A DNA stretch of 16,929 nucleotides from Saprospiraceae bacterium (GCA_016717105.1 JADKGF010000002.1:232501-249429), one strand, 5' to 3'; counted from the stretch's first letter, positions 1 through 7,225 are shown. Notes: generated by a model from the sequence alone, not told the origin. Made by a program: numbers and translations.

Positions 1-323
1 AATACTGCGAAGGTACGCTTGAACAATGCAACATCATCAGCAGTACTAAAGATGATCAATTTTCTCGTGCCAACAAGGTTGTGATTCTACCCAATCCTGC
101 TTTCGATTATATTAGTTTCCGGCTAAATGAGAGTATTGTAAACGCTACAAATGGATACTGTATTCGCAACATTACTGGCAATATGTTGGAAAAAGAATCT
201 TTGATAGATTTCGGTACGAATTACATTATCCATACCCATGATTTTCCTTCAGGGATGTACATTTTACAACTTTTAAAAGATGATGAAATCGTCCAAACGG
301 AAAAATTTATTATTTTGCATTAA
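1..323 (+). CDS. Secreted protein with T9SS C-terminal sorting domain (5'-truncated)
   Basis: Only the last 106 or so codons are present. The reading frame is open from base 3 to the TAA ending at 323, so the gene begins upstream of the window; an internal GTG at 81 is not the real start. The visible part opens with YCEGTLEQCNI, the end of the secreted passenger region, followed by a short linker and a type A sorting domain (ILPNPAFDY near the start, then GMYILQLLKDDEIVQTEKF at the end). By family knowledge this domain directs export through the T9SS and is removed at the cell surface. Bases 1-50 are about 92% identical to 965-1014 in the next gene, so the two are paralogues. The next start codon follows after 13 bases, which suggests one operon. 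The passenger function is unknown. Confidence 0.85.
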   Translation, partial: YCEGTLEQCNIISSTKDDQFSRANKVVILPNPAFDYISFRLNESIVNATNGYCIRNITGNMLEKESLIDFGTNYIIHTHDFPSGMYILQLLKDDEIVQTEKFIILH

Positions 324-336
324 AAAAAATAGAAAA

Positions 337-1287
337 ATGAAATACTTATATCTTCTATTTTTCTTCATTATTATTAAACAAGCTTATGCTCAAAAATACA
401 AACCTTTGGTGGAAGAAGGGAAGTATTGGATTTATAATCATCATGCATATAGTGAGTGCTTACAATTGTGGCAAATCGGTATTGAAATAAGGTATTTTTC
501 TGGAGACACTACCATAGATGGACGATCTTATAAAAAATTGGTATCTTCATCTGTACCATTAAGTGTTCCTCCTTATGAAATTACTTCAAAACGTTCACTT
601 TGTTATATGAGAGAAGATACTATGCAAAGGAAAGTATTTGTGGTAAATTATGATGAGAATGTATTTCCTTGTGCAGATGGAAAAGAAGTATGTATTTGGG
701 ATTTTGGATTAAATGTCGGTGATACAATAAAAAATTGTACTTATGATATTTTTTATCCTCTTGATTTTGGTGAACTTACGCACAATGTTATTGATACCAT
801 AATAAATTTACCAAGTGTTTATGGATTTGATCAAAAACACTTTTACACAATAGGAGTCTCTCCAGGTCAATGCAATGACCCTTGGATTTACCCTATTAGT
901 TATGCAGAAGGATTTGGAATGGAAGATGGGCCAATAATTAAAAGATTTGGCAGTTATTTATCGAAATACTGTGAAGGTACGCTTGAACAATGCAACATCG
1001 TCAGCAGCACCAAAAATACATCTGATACGCCATCAAATAAAATAAAGATTTTTCCAAACCCGACATCTGATTATATGACTTATCTAATCCCGACAAACCA
1101 TAATAATATAATAAATCAGTACTGTATCAAAGATATTTCTGGGCAAATTGTGAAAAGTGAACGACCACTGCAATCAGAGGCCAGCAACATCATTAATACA
1201 CATGATTTTCCTTCTGGATTATACTTCATTCAGTTTTTAAAAGATGGGCAAATTGTCCAATCAGAAAAATTTATAATTACAAATTAA
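337..1287 (+). CDS. Secreted T9SS-sorted protein, tandem paralogue 2
   Basis: I place the start at the ATG at 337, because it gives a clean signal peptide (MKYLYLLFFFIIIKQAYAQ) in a 316-residue protein. Upstream in-frame starts would overlap the preceding gene and put a basic stretch before the signal. The mature passenger begins YKPLVEEGKYW and contains a tract of the kind GDTTIDGRSYKKL, several cysteines and the closing YCEGTLEQCNI with a Cys pair. After a Ser/Thr/Asn-rich linker comes a type A sorting domain (IKIFPNPTSDY, ending GLYFIQFLKDGQIVQSEKF). It is similar along its length to the following gene, so the passengers are homologous. I do not recognise the passenger family and assign no activity; extracellular or cell-surface location is inferred from the two export signals. 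It probably shares a transcript with its neighbours, with gaps of 13 and 11 bases. Confidence 0.88.
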   Translation: MKYLYLLFFFIIIKQAYAQKYKPLVEEGKYWIYNHHAYSECLQLWQIGIEIRYFSGDTTIDGRSYKKLVSSSVPLSVPPYEITSKRSLCYMREDTMQRKVFVVNYDENVFPCADGKEVCIWDFGLNVGDTIKNCTYDIFYPLDFGELTHNVIDTIINLPSVYGFDQKHFYTIGVSPGQCNDPWIYPISYAEGFGMEDGPIIKRFGSYLSKYCEGTLEQCNIVSSTKNTSDTPSNKIKIFPNPTSDYMTYLIPTNHNNIINQYCIKDISGQIVKSERPLQSEASNIINTHDFPSGLYFIQFLKDGQIVQSEKFIITN

Positions 1288-1298
1288 AAAATTTAAAA

Positions 1299-2183
1299 AT
1301 GAAAAGCATATTAGTTATTGCCCTTTCTATTTTGATGATCAATATTTGCAAAGGCCAGAATACATATATTCCATTGGTAAAGGAAAATAGTTTTTGTATA
1401 AATCACCAATTTTTAGATACAGATCATTACCCAAAACCTTCTGCTGCGACGTTATCTTACTTTAACGGCGACAGTATTTATAATGCAAAATTATATGGGA
1501 AAAGGTATTTTTCAAGTTTGTCAGGAACGCACCCTTGTCCACCAGAACAACTTCCTTGTTTTGTAGTTGATGAACCATATAAGCCCATGGATAAAAATTT
1601 TGGTGGTTTGTATAGAGATGATACCACTGAAATGAAGGTATTTTATATTCCTGTAGCAAGCACCGAAGAAGTAGAGCTATACAATTTTGCTTTATCTGAA
1701 GGCGACACTATTTCCGATTATTTAAAAATTTTAATGCCACAAGAATATATTGGAGAAGATATTGTAGATTCAATATCAATTGATACCATCAATGGTCAAG
1801 TGAGAAAGGTGCTTAATTTTCAAGCAAAGTCTCAATATTTTCCTTTCAACACATATTTCATAAAAGTAATAGAAGGCATTGGGCTAAAATGTGATTATTG
1901 CGAAGGCACTTTAGCTGATTGCAACATAGTCAGCAGCACCAAAAATACACCTGATACGCCATCAAATAAAATAGAGATTTTCCCAAATCCGACATCTGAT
2001 TATATCATCCTTAGATCATCAACGTCAATATCGAAGGTCGAAATTTTTGACCAAAACAATCGCATCGTTATATCAAGTCAATCGCTTGAAATAGATGTAA
2101 GTAGTTTAATATCAGGCGTATATTTTTTAAGGTGTTTGACTTCGGATAATCAATTTTACTATCAGAAGTTTATAAAAATTTAA
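1299..2183 (+). CDS. Secreted T9SS-sorted protein, tandem paralogue 3
   Basis: This is a 294-residue protein with a signal peptide (MKSILVIALSILMINICKGQ), a passenger beginning YIPLVKENSF, and a T9SS sorting domain starting IEIFPNPTSDY and ending GVYFLRCLTSDNQFYYQKF. The passenger keeps the same landmarks as paralogue 2: a GD-containing segment before a tyrosine, an RDDT-x-KVF strand, the LYNFAL-x-x-GDTI segment, and the terminal YCEGTLADCNIVSSTK. The 85 bases at 1921-2005 differ from 992-1076 in the upstream gene at only five positions, although the sorting-domain ends differ clearly. It is the last gene of the tandem set and is followed by a hairpin terminator. Passenger function is unknown. 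A PorSS-anchored surface protein is the best inference. Confidence 0.88.
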   Translation: MKSILVIALSILMINICKGQNTYIPLVKENSFCINHQFLDTDHYPKPSAATLSYFNGDSIYNAKLYGKRYFSSLSGTHPCPPEQLPCFVVDEPYKPMDKNFGGLYRDDTTEMKVFYIPVASTEEVELYNFALSEGDTISDYLKILMPQEYIGEDIVDSISIDTINGQVRKVLNFQAKSQYFPFNTYFIKVIEGIGLKCDYCEGTLADCNIVSSTKNTPDTPSNKIEIFPNPTSDYIILRSSTSISKVEIFDQNNRIVISSQSLEIDVSSLISGVYFLRCLTSDNQFYYQKFIKI

Positions 2184-2236
2184 AAGGATAGAATCTTTAT
2201 CCAAATACTGCCATTTCTTGAGCCTTAATCAAAAAC

Positions 2237-2277
2237 AAAAAAGCCCTGAATATCTTATTGATAATCAAGGCTTTTTG
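2237..2277. terminator. Bidirectional hairpin terminator between T9SS cluster and tRNA-Gln
   Basis: An inverted repeat pairs AAAAAGCC (2238-2245) with GGCTTTTT (2269-2276), extended by TGA/TCA after one mismatch, with a loop of about 15 bases. T-rich sequence follows on both strands. It lies between convergent transcripts and can end both the T9SS operon and the tRNA. Confidence 0.8.
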
Positions 2278-2348
2278 TTGACCCACTAGGATTCGAACCT
2301 AGAAAAACGGCACCAAAAACCGGTGTGTTACCGTTACACTATGGGTCA
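2278..2348 (-). tRNA. tRNA-Gln (anticodon TTG)
   Basis: On the minus strand a full cloverleaf can be drawn: acceptor TGACCCA paired with TGGGTCA, a D arm with GTG/CAC, an anticodon arm with loop TTTTGGT, a 4-base variable region, and a T arm CTAGG-TTCGAAT-CCTAG. The anticodon is TTG (plus-strand positions 2314-2316), reading CAA/CAG glutamine codons. The CCGGT-TTTTG start of the anticodon arm is also typical of bacterial tRNA-Gln. The outermost anticodon-stem pair is C-T and does not pair. The discriminator is A and the 3' CCA is not encoded, so it must be added after transcription. Confidence 0.95.
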
Positions 2349-2366
2349 ATAGCTGCTTAGCGGGTG

Positions 2367-2396
2367 CAAAGATAAGACGAATTATTATATTTCAAA
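2367..2396 (-). promoter_or_regulatory. Bacteroidota-type promoter of tRNA-Gln
   Basis: The minus strand carries TTTG (2396-2393), an 18-base spacer and TATCTTTG (2374-2367). This is a close match to the Bacteroidota sigma-70 elements TTTG and TAnnTTTG. The predicted start of transcription is about 14 bases before the mature tRNA 5' end. Confidence 0.75.
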
Positions 2397-2440
2397 TAAC
2401 AAGCTAAACTTTTTTTTTAATTGGAATTTTATTCTTTTGG

Positions 2441-3319
2441 TTATTTCGCACCCAAGATGGCCTTTGTACTTTTTTCCTTACCATCTCTGATGTATCGCAC
2501 CTTGATCTTTTCCTTTGGATTGAATGGTTTTAATGCATCCAACAAGCCACCAGACGTAAAAATGTAGGTATTATTTATTTTGAGTATGGTGTCGCCTCTG
2601 CGTAGGCCCGCCTTTGCGGCAGCTGATCCATCCACGATATCAGAGATGATGACACCTTGATCGGTATCTTCTATCATCACACCCAAGGTCGCTTTATTGG
2701 CAATCGTTTCTTCGGGAAATTTCATTTTCCTTTCTCTTTGTCCATGCATGTCACCCGGATGTCTTCCGTCTTTACCACGCATGCGCTTCTCTTTATCCAT
2801 GAGTTTGTCATCATGCATGATGATGATTTGCTTATGCACTGCGGTATCTACGGCACCTTTGGAGTCAATCGTGATAATGCGGTTTTCACCATCGATTTGC
2901 TCATTGATATTTAGGTTTTTCATTTCCTTGGCTATTTCAGCTGGCATCTCACCTTGGCCATCCCATTCCAACACTTTTTCTTTTCCGTCATCCATTTTGA
3001 TGATTTTGAAATGCTCCATTTTGCGTTCAGCCTTTTCGGACTTTTCATCTGGTGCTGGCACTCTAGTCGATGTTTTCCAAACGACCAATTGCCCACTTTT
3101 ATCTTTATTACTGATTTTCTCTTCCAAATTTTCTTGGTCCAATGATTTCAAGAGTTCATCCGCTTCGGCACCTACTGCTTCTTTTCGGGTTTCGGTGACT
3201 TTGCCGTTTTTGTCGGTTTTTTCTATTACCACGACTTTTTTATAAACTGCATTATCCTGACCGAAAGCTACGCCGACACTACAGGCCGTGAGTAGAAACA
3301 AAATTAAATTTTTACGCAT
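2441..3319 (-). CDS. Exported PDZ-domain protein
   Basis: This 292-residue protein has a cleavable signal peptide (MRKNLILFLLTACSVGVAFGQ), so it acts in the periplasm or envelope. The middle, roughly residues 25-205, is highly charged and rich in Lys, Asp, Glu, Met and His, with segments such as MHDDKLMDKEKRMRGKDGRH. The C-terminal 80 or so residues form a PDZ domain (LGVMIEDTDQGVIISDIV, then AAAKAGLRRGDTILKIN, the carboxylate-binding and helix region seen in HtrA/DegP-type PDZ domains). No protease domain is present, so the PDZ part probably binds peptide termini or a partner. It is the last gene of the operon with the M56 protease and BlaI-type repressor, 51 bases after the protease stop. 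That context suggests a role in the same envelope-signalling pathway, as adaptor, substrate or output. The pathway itself is inference. Confidence 0.85.
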   Translation of the reverse strand: MRKNLILFLLTACSVGVAFGQDNAVYKKVVVIEKTDKNGKVTETRKEAVGAEADELLKSLDQENLEEKISNKDKSGQLVVWKTSTRVPAPDEKSEKAERKMEHFKIIKMDDGKEKVLEWDGQGEMPAEIAKEMKNLNINEQIDGENRIITIDSKGAVDTAVHKQIIIMHDDKLMDKEKRMRGKDGRHPGDMHGQRERKMKFPEETIANKATLGVMIEDTDQGVIISDIVDGSAAAKAGLRRGDTILKINNTYIFTSGGLLDALKPFNPKEKIKVRYIRDGKEKSTKAILGAK

Positions 3320-3370
3320 TTTAATGGTTTTACTGATTTTTCAAATTATTAAACACAACTATGGATTATA

Positions 3371-5224
3371 TTAATATACCCGATATTTTCTTTTTGACTC
3401 TTTACCTTCAAAATTGAACTCTAGCCTTGAATTTTTCTGCAAGGTAGAGCCAGATGCTTCTTCAAATATCCTTTTGTATTTATGAAAGATGTTTTGAGGT
3501 TGTTTGTCACCATTTATTTTTAGGTATTTACCAGTGAGTTCTACTTTATTTTGTTCATTAGGTATGAGCAATCCGTCACGATTTAAAGCATTGCCTATGG
3601 TTTCACTAAAATTTCTAGAACCTGATTCGCCCCTGATATCCATGTCATCTTCGCCATCTATATTGGGTCCACTGAAAAAATCACCATCTCTAAACTCAAA
3701 ATGTTTGAATTGCTTATTTAAGTCAGGGAATGCAAAATCAAAATTCATACTGTCTGGCATATCGAAATTAAACTGCATCTTACCGAGTTGCTCTTGCAAT
3801 TTTTTCATTTGTTCGGCCATTTGATTGCCATCCATACGCAACATATTATGATCTCCAAAATTTTTCATATCCAAATGTCCGAATAGGGAATCTATATTGA
3901 TTTCGTCTCCCATTCCAAACTTAAATGCACCTTCTCCACCATCGCCAAAGAAGAACATTTGAGCATTTCCATTGCCCAGATTTTTAGGTTTGTTTTCGTC
4001 TATGATATCACTGTATTTGCCATAATCCGATTTGTCTATGACTTTTCCATCTATTTCAAGTTCTGTCACTTCACCATTTTCTAATGACATTTTCAGTTCC
4101 TGATCATTGGACTTTTTTTGAATGCGGATCGACTCTTTTTTCGATGGAATCGAATCTATTGCCAATGGCTGAAGAGTTGGTATTTCGGACTTATTTTCTG
4201 TTACATTAAGCTGTTGACTGCCAGTTACATTTTGTGATAGAAATAGGACTAACAACAAAAGAACTGATGAGATTAAGATTTTTTCTTTCAAAAAATTACG
4301 TGTCTGTGCCATGTTTAAAATTCTTTTAATTCTATTGGTGAAAAAATTATTTTTATGTGAGAATGTCATTGCCAAGCTCGGAATGGCATGGTTTATTTCT
4401 TGGATTTTTACTAAGGTTTTGGCATAATGCAAAGGATCACCGGTATAAATGATGGCCATTTCGTCGCAACAATTTTCTCGTTCGACTCTGATATTAGTAG
4501 ATATCCACCAGATAGCAGGATGGTAATAAAGCACGGCTTCGATGCCGGTTTGAATTAAATTTATATACACATCTTTCCTAAGAAAATGGGCCAACTCATG
4601 AGCCAGTATGGCTTCCGTTTCTTTTGGATCGAGTTGATTTATAAGTCCTATTGGGAATAGGATGACAGGTTTTAGAAATCCTAGAAGCATCGGAGTAGTC
4701 ACTAATCCGCTTTCTGCTATTTTGATGTCAGGATGCACACCAAAATGCCTGCAAATACGATCGAAACGTTTGTGAATTTCCAAATCGTACACAGGTTTGA
4801 TCTTTCTGGACAGATATTCGATATACAACGCCGAACCCAAGATTCTAACTGCAAAAAGTGCCACACCTATCATCCACGTGATGATGATGGGATTTTGATA
4901 TGTCGTAATCCAGATATACAATTGGTCCGAAGTAGTGACGTCTGGGAAATTTGCCTGATAATCTGCCAATCGTGTCGAAAAGTATCGGATCTGATCAGCT
5001 GATTGGCCACTGTAATAATATAAAAATGTTGTAATAAAAATCCCAAAACTAGCAAAAATGCTTGTTAGTGAAATGGCATACCTTATTACTGATTTGGCAT
5101 TGCTATATACCTTTAATAAAACGGACATCACCACGGCAATCAAGGTAAACTGCCAGATGGAATTTACAATCGTCCAAACGAATGATTGTATCAAATTGTC
5201 AGATATATGAAAACCAGCTATCAT
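3371..5224 (-). CDS. M56 family (BlaR1/MecR1-like) membrane metallopeptidase
   Basis: This 617-residue membrane protein has hydrophobic helices at about 12-38, 50-72, 105-132 and 316-331. The zinc protease signature HELAH is at residues 209-213, followed by the conserved VERENCCDE region near 247-255 that supplies the third ligand in this family. In MecR1/BlaR1 systems such a protein senses a signal outside the cell and causes cleavage of the paired BlaI/MecI repressor inside it. Here the extracytoplasmic part (about 335-617) shows no penicillin-binding signature. It is rich in Met, Phe, Asp, Gly and Asn and carries two similar modules, around 384-409 (LEIDGKVI...YGKYSDII) and 560-588 (LKINGDKQ...HKYKRIF). 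The signal is therefore unlikely to be a beta-lactam and is unknown. The start lies 2 bases after the repressor stop, so the two are tightly coupled. Confidence 0.9.
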   Translation of the reverse strand: MIAGFHISDNLIQSFVWTIVNSIWQFTLIAVVMSVLLKVYSNAKSVIRYAISLTSIFASFGIFITTFLYYYSGQSADQIRYFSTRLADYQANFPDVTTSDQLYIWITTYQNPIIITWMIGVALFAVRILGSALYIEYLSRKIKPVYDLEIHKRFDRICRHFGVHPDIKIAESGLVTTPMLLGFLKPVILFPIGLINQLDPKETEAILAHELAHFLRKDVYINLIQTGIEAVLYYHPAIWWISTNIRVERENCCDEMAIIYTGDPLHYAKTLVKIQEINHAIPSLAMTFSHKNNFFTNRIKRILNMAQTRNFLKEKILISSVLLLLVLFLSQNVTGSQQLNVTENKSEIPTLQPLAIDSIPSKKESIRIQKKSNDQELKMSLENGEVTELEIDGKVIDKSDYGKYSDIIDENKPKNLGNGNAQMFFFGDGGEGAFKFGMGDEINIDSLFGHLDMKNFGDHNMLRMDGNQMAEQMKKLQEQLGKMQFNFDMPDSMNFDFAFPDLNKQFKHFEFRDGDFFSGPNIDGEDDMDIRGESGSRNFSETIGNALNRDGLLIPNEQNKVELTGKYLKINGDKQPQNIFHKYKRIFEEASGSTLQKNSRLEFNFEGKESKRKYRVY

Positions 5225-5226
5225 AT

Positions 5227-5604
5227 TTACATCTTGTTTTCGATTTCGGTAATAAGTGACTTCAATTCTTCCAGTTCATGACGAGAAGATGGCGTATTGC
5301 CCAATGCTTGCATGACGAGATTCATAGCCGATCCATTAAATGCAACATTGACAAAATTAAATATCAGGTTATTTTTGATATCATTTTCTTTGACAATCGC
5401 TTTGTAGATGTGAGATCGGGCTGCTGTATCACGCTGGACAAGCCCTTTTTCATTCATGATTTGCATCAATTTTAGCGTCGTCGTATAGCCTACTTCCCTT
5501 CTTTTATTGAGCAGGTCATTGATGTCTCTTACAGATGAAGCGCCATTGGCCCAAAGTATCTGTAGGATTTCTATCTCACCATCTGTGGGTTTGTACTTAT
5601 TCAT
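5227..5604 (-). CDS. BlaI/MecI/CopY family transcriptional repressor
   Basis: This 125-residue protein is of normal family length. Residues 1-75 form the winged helix: KPTDGEIEILQILWANGASSVRDI is the first helical part, YTTTLKLMQIMNEKGLVQR the recognition helix and wing, followed by an RSHIYKAIV strand. Residues 80-125 are the dimerisation part, with the FNGSAMNLVMQAL and C-terminal ELKSLITEIE helices. Family members bind dyad operators as dimers and are released when a partner M56 protease triggers their cleavage. Two dyads, one of them inside the promoter just upstream, point to autoregulation of this operon. No beta-lactamase or mecA-like gene is present in the window, so the symbol blaI would be misleading. 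Confidence 0.93.
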   Translation of the reverse strand: MNKYKPTDGEIEILQILWANGASSVRDINDLLNKRREVGYTTTLKLMQIMNEKGLVQRDTAARSHIYKAIVKENDIKNNLIFNFVNVAFNGSAMNLVMQALGNTPSSRHELEELKSLITEIENKM

Positions 5605-5628
5605 GAAACATATTTATTATAGACATTA

Positions 5629-5659
5629 CAAAGATATACGAATCATTTCGTATAACGAA
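5629..5659 (-). promoter_or_regulatory. Promoter of the BlaI-type/M56/PDZ operon
   Basis: The minus strand has TATCTTTG (5636-5629), an exact TAnnTTTG match. TTCG lies 19 bases further upstream (5659-5656), one mismatch from the usual TTTG. The implied transcript start is about 20 bases before the ATG at 5604. The spacer is almost wholly occupied by an inverted repeat, consistent with repression by promoter occlusion. Confidence 0.7.
5635..5654. promoter_or_regulatory. Putative repressor operator 1
   Basis: This is a perfect inverted repeat with 8-base arms, TATACGAA-TCAT-TTCGTATA, located between the -7 and -33 elements of the operon promoter and overlapping the -7 box. Its position and symmetry suit a dimeric BlaI-type repressor. 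Binding by the adjacent repressor is inference. Confidence 0.7.
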
Positions 5660-5666
5660 TACATAG

Positions 5667-5682
5667 TACGAAATAATTCGTA
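5667..5682. promoter_or_regulatory. Putative repressor operator 2
   Basis: This is a second perfect dyad with the same half site, TACGAA-ATAA-TTCGTA. Its centre is exactly 30 bases from the centre of operator 1, close to three helical turns, so both would lie on about the same DNA face. Another half site, ACGAAT (5655-5660), sits between them. Confidence 0.65.
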
Positions 5683-5867
5683 GTTTTAAGAAATATTTAA
5701 CGCATCTTTGGTTTTTTTTGCTTACTGAAGATATTAAACATGAAAAATCTACAACGAATCCTAATACGTAATCCAGATTAAATAATGTAAAACTTATCAT
5801 TTCTTTATGTCGAAAATAAATGTCTAGAATCATTCGTTATTAGTGAATATCTAATTTAAATCTTATT

Positions 5868-6548
5868 ATGAAATCAAAAATATTTTATGTTGTTGTATTC
5901 GCATTGACGATATCATTGAACAACATCTATGGTCAAAACAATAATATTATGTTTGGATTAGGTTTTGGTGTAGGAAATTCTGGTTTTCTCTCTGACGAAA
6001 GCCCTGAAAATGAAGTAAGCAAATTATATTATATGACAGGTGGCTTGTTCTTCCAAAAGAGGCTTGGTGATCGTTGGGCAATTAATTTTCTTCCTAATGT
6101 TGGATTATCAGGTCATAAAACAGAATTAGAGTCATCAGCAAATAGTGCAACGTCAGCAAAATCAATTACATATTTGTTGAATGTAGCAGTTCATCCAAAA
6201 TATTTTATCAAAAAGAATTTATACGTATCAGTGGGACCAGAATATTCTCATGTACTCCGTAATATAGGTCAAACATATAATAAGGAAGATGTATTTTCAA
6301 TTGTAAATGAAACAAAATATTTTAACAGAAATAATTTATTGATCTCTTCGGCAATAGGTTGTTCATTTAAAGTAGATCAGACAGCAAAAAGATCTCCGAT
6401 ACAATTTGATGCATTATGGTATTTGGAATTCAGATTCAAAAGAGGACTAACCAATATGCTCAAGAAGAACGAATTGTTTAATGATGTTGGATCAAAATTG
6501 CTTGCATTTGAATTAGTTACTGGTGTTTCATTCTCGTCAAAAAACTAA
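5868..6548 (+). CDS. Predicted outer-membrane beta-barrel protein
   Basis: This 226-residue protein has a signal peptide (MKSKIFYVVVFALTISLNNIYGQ). It is followed by alternating short amphipathic strands such as IMFGLGFGVGNSGF, YMTGGLFFQKRL, WAINFLPNVGLSG, YLLNVAVHPKYFIKKNLYVSVGPEYSHV, and a final LAFELVTGVSFS strand with an aromatic/hydrophobic pattern near the C terminus. This matches small Bacteroidota barrel proteins of the PorT / OMP_b-brl_2 type. The predicted place is the outer membrane; substrate and role are unknown. It is divergent from the BlaI-type repressor, with about 260 bases between them, and lies 45 bases upstream of the Crp/Fnr gene in the same direction. No TAnnTTTG element is obvious in its upstream region. 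Confidence 0.75.
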   Translation: MKSKIFYVVVFALTISLNNIYGQNNNIMFGLGFGVGNSGFLSDESPENEVSKLYYMTGGLFFQKRLGDRWAINFLPNVGLSGHKTELESSANSATSAKSITYLLNVAVHPKYFIKKNLYVSVGPEYSHVLRNIGQTYNKEDVFSIVNETKYFNRNNLLISSAIGCSFKVDQTAKRSPIQFDALWYLEFRFKRGLTNMLKKNELFNDVGSKLLAFELVTGVSFSSKN

Positions 6549-6593
6549 AAACTCCATTTAAAGTTACTCTTTTTTTAACAAACCAAAGCGATC

Positions 6594-7178
6594 ATGAACA
6601 ATTTTAGATTGACCAGTTTTTTGACTTCCAATATAGATATCGACAAAAATAATCTGGAAAGTATGGTATCACAATGCAAAACGAAGTTTGTAAAAAAAGG
6701 TGAATATCTGCTGAAAGAAGGTGAAAAATGCAAGCATTCATTTTTTGTCGAGCATGGCCTACTTAGACAGTATGCTTTGGATGATAAAGGAAAGGAGCAT
6801 ATCTTGCAATTCGCCCCAGAAAACTGGATCGTGACCGACAGAGAAAGTGTGTATTTTGACCAACCATCGGCTTATTATATTCAAGCATTAGAAAATACAA
6901 ATACAATATTGTTTGAAGAAAGTCTGATCTTGCATCTTTCAAAACAAGATCCATTGTTTTTAGAATTTAACAACAAACTGCTCCATAATCACATCCGGCA
7001 GCTACAGCGGCGAATAACGTTATTGATCAGTGCTACAGCCGAAGAGCGATATCTGGATTTTGTGCGATTGTATCCCGATCTATTGCTACGGGTACCACAA
7101 TGGCAAATTGCTTCTTATCTTGGGATCACGGCAGAGAGTTTGAGCAGAGTGAGAAAAGAATTAGCAACAAAATCTTAG
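6594..7178 (+). CDS. Crp/Fnr family transcriptional regulator
   Basis: This 194-residue protein has a cyclic-nucleotide-binding-like beta-roll at about residues 15-115 (KKGEYLLKEGEKCKHSFFV, then HGLLRQYALDDKGKEHILQF) and a long dimerisation helix at about 118-150. A C-terminal winged helix includes VPQWQIASYLGITAESLSRVRKEL as the helix-turn-helix. The phosphate-cassette Arg found in true cAMP receptors is not apparent in the segment before ALENTNTILFEE, so the ligand is unlikely to be cAMP bound in the usual way. No Cys cluster for an Fe-S centre is present. It directly precedes the pirin gene. In Bacteroidota such regulators often lie next to the gene they control, so pirin is a reasonable target, but no operator could be identified. 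Confidence 0.9.
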   Translation: MNNFRLTSFLTSNIDIDKNNLESMVSQCKTKFVKKGEYLLKEGEKCKHSFFVEHGLLRQYALDDKGKEHILQFAPENWIVTDRESVYFDQPSAYYIQALENTNTILFEESLILHLSKQDPLFLEFNNKLLHNHIRQLQRRITLLISATAEERYLDFVRLYPDLLLRVPQWQIASYLGITAESLSRVRKELATKS

Positions 7179-7217
7179 TTCTTATCATACATCAATGTCT
7201 AGGTGGTCAGATGGCCG

Positions 7218-7225
7218 TAATTTTG
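7218..7225 (+). promoter_or_regulatory. -7 element upstream of the pirin gene
   Basis: TAATTTTG fits TAnnTTTG exactly. Transcription would start around 7230, inside the longest possible ORF but 13 bases before the ATG at 7243. This favours the later start codon. No good TTTG element is visible at -33, so an activator may be needed, the adjacent Crp/Fnr protein being the obvious candidate. Confidence 0.45.

Noticed and set aside
2697..3245. 182-codon plus-strand ORF opposite the PDZ gene
   Set aside because: It is Ser-rich antisense translation of a Lys/Asp/Glu-rich gene, a typical shadow; the minus-strand frame has a signal peptide and PDZ domain.
5597..5833. 78-codon minus-strand ORF upstream of the BlaI-type gene
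   Set aside because: It overlaps the promoter and operators, has no recognisable motif and has an AT-rich, random-looking composition.
5752..5845. ACGAAT/ATTCGT single sites near the barrel-protein gene as repressor sites
   Set aside because: They are isolated or imperfectly paired half sites, and chance occurrence in AT-rich DNA is likely.
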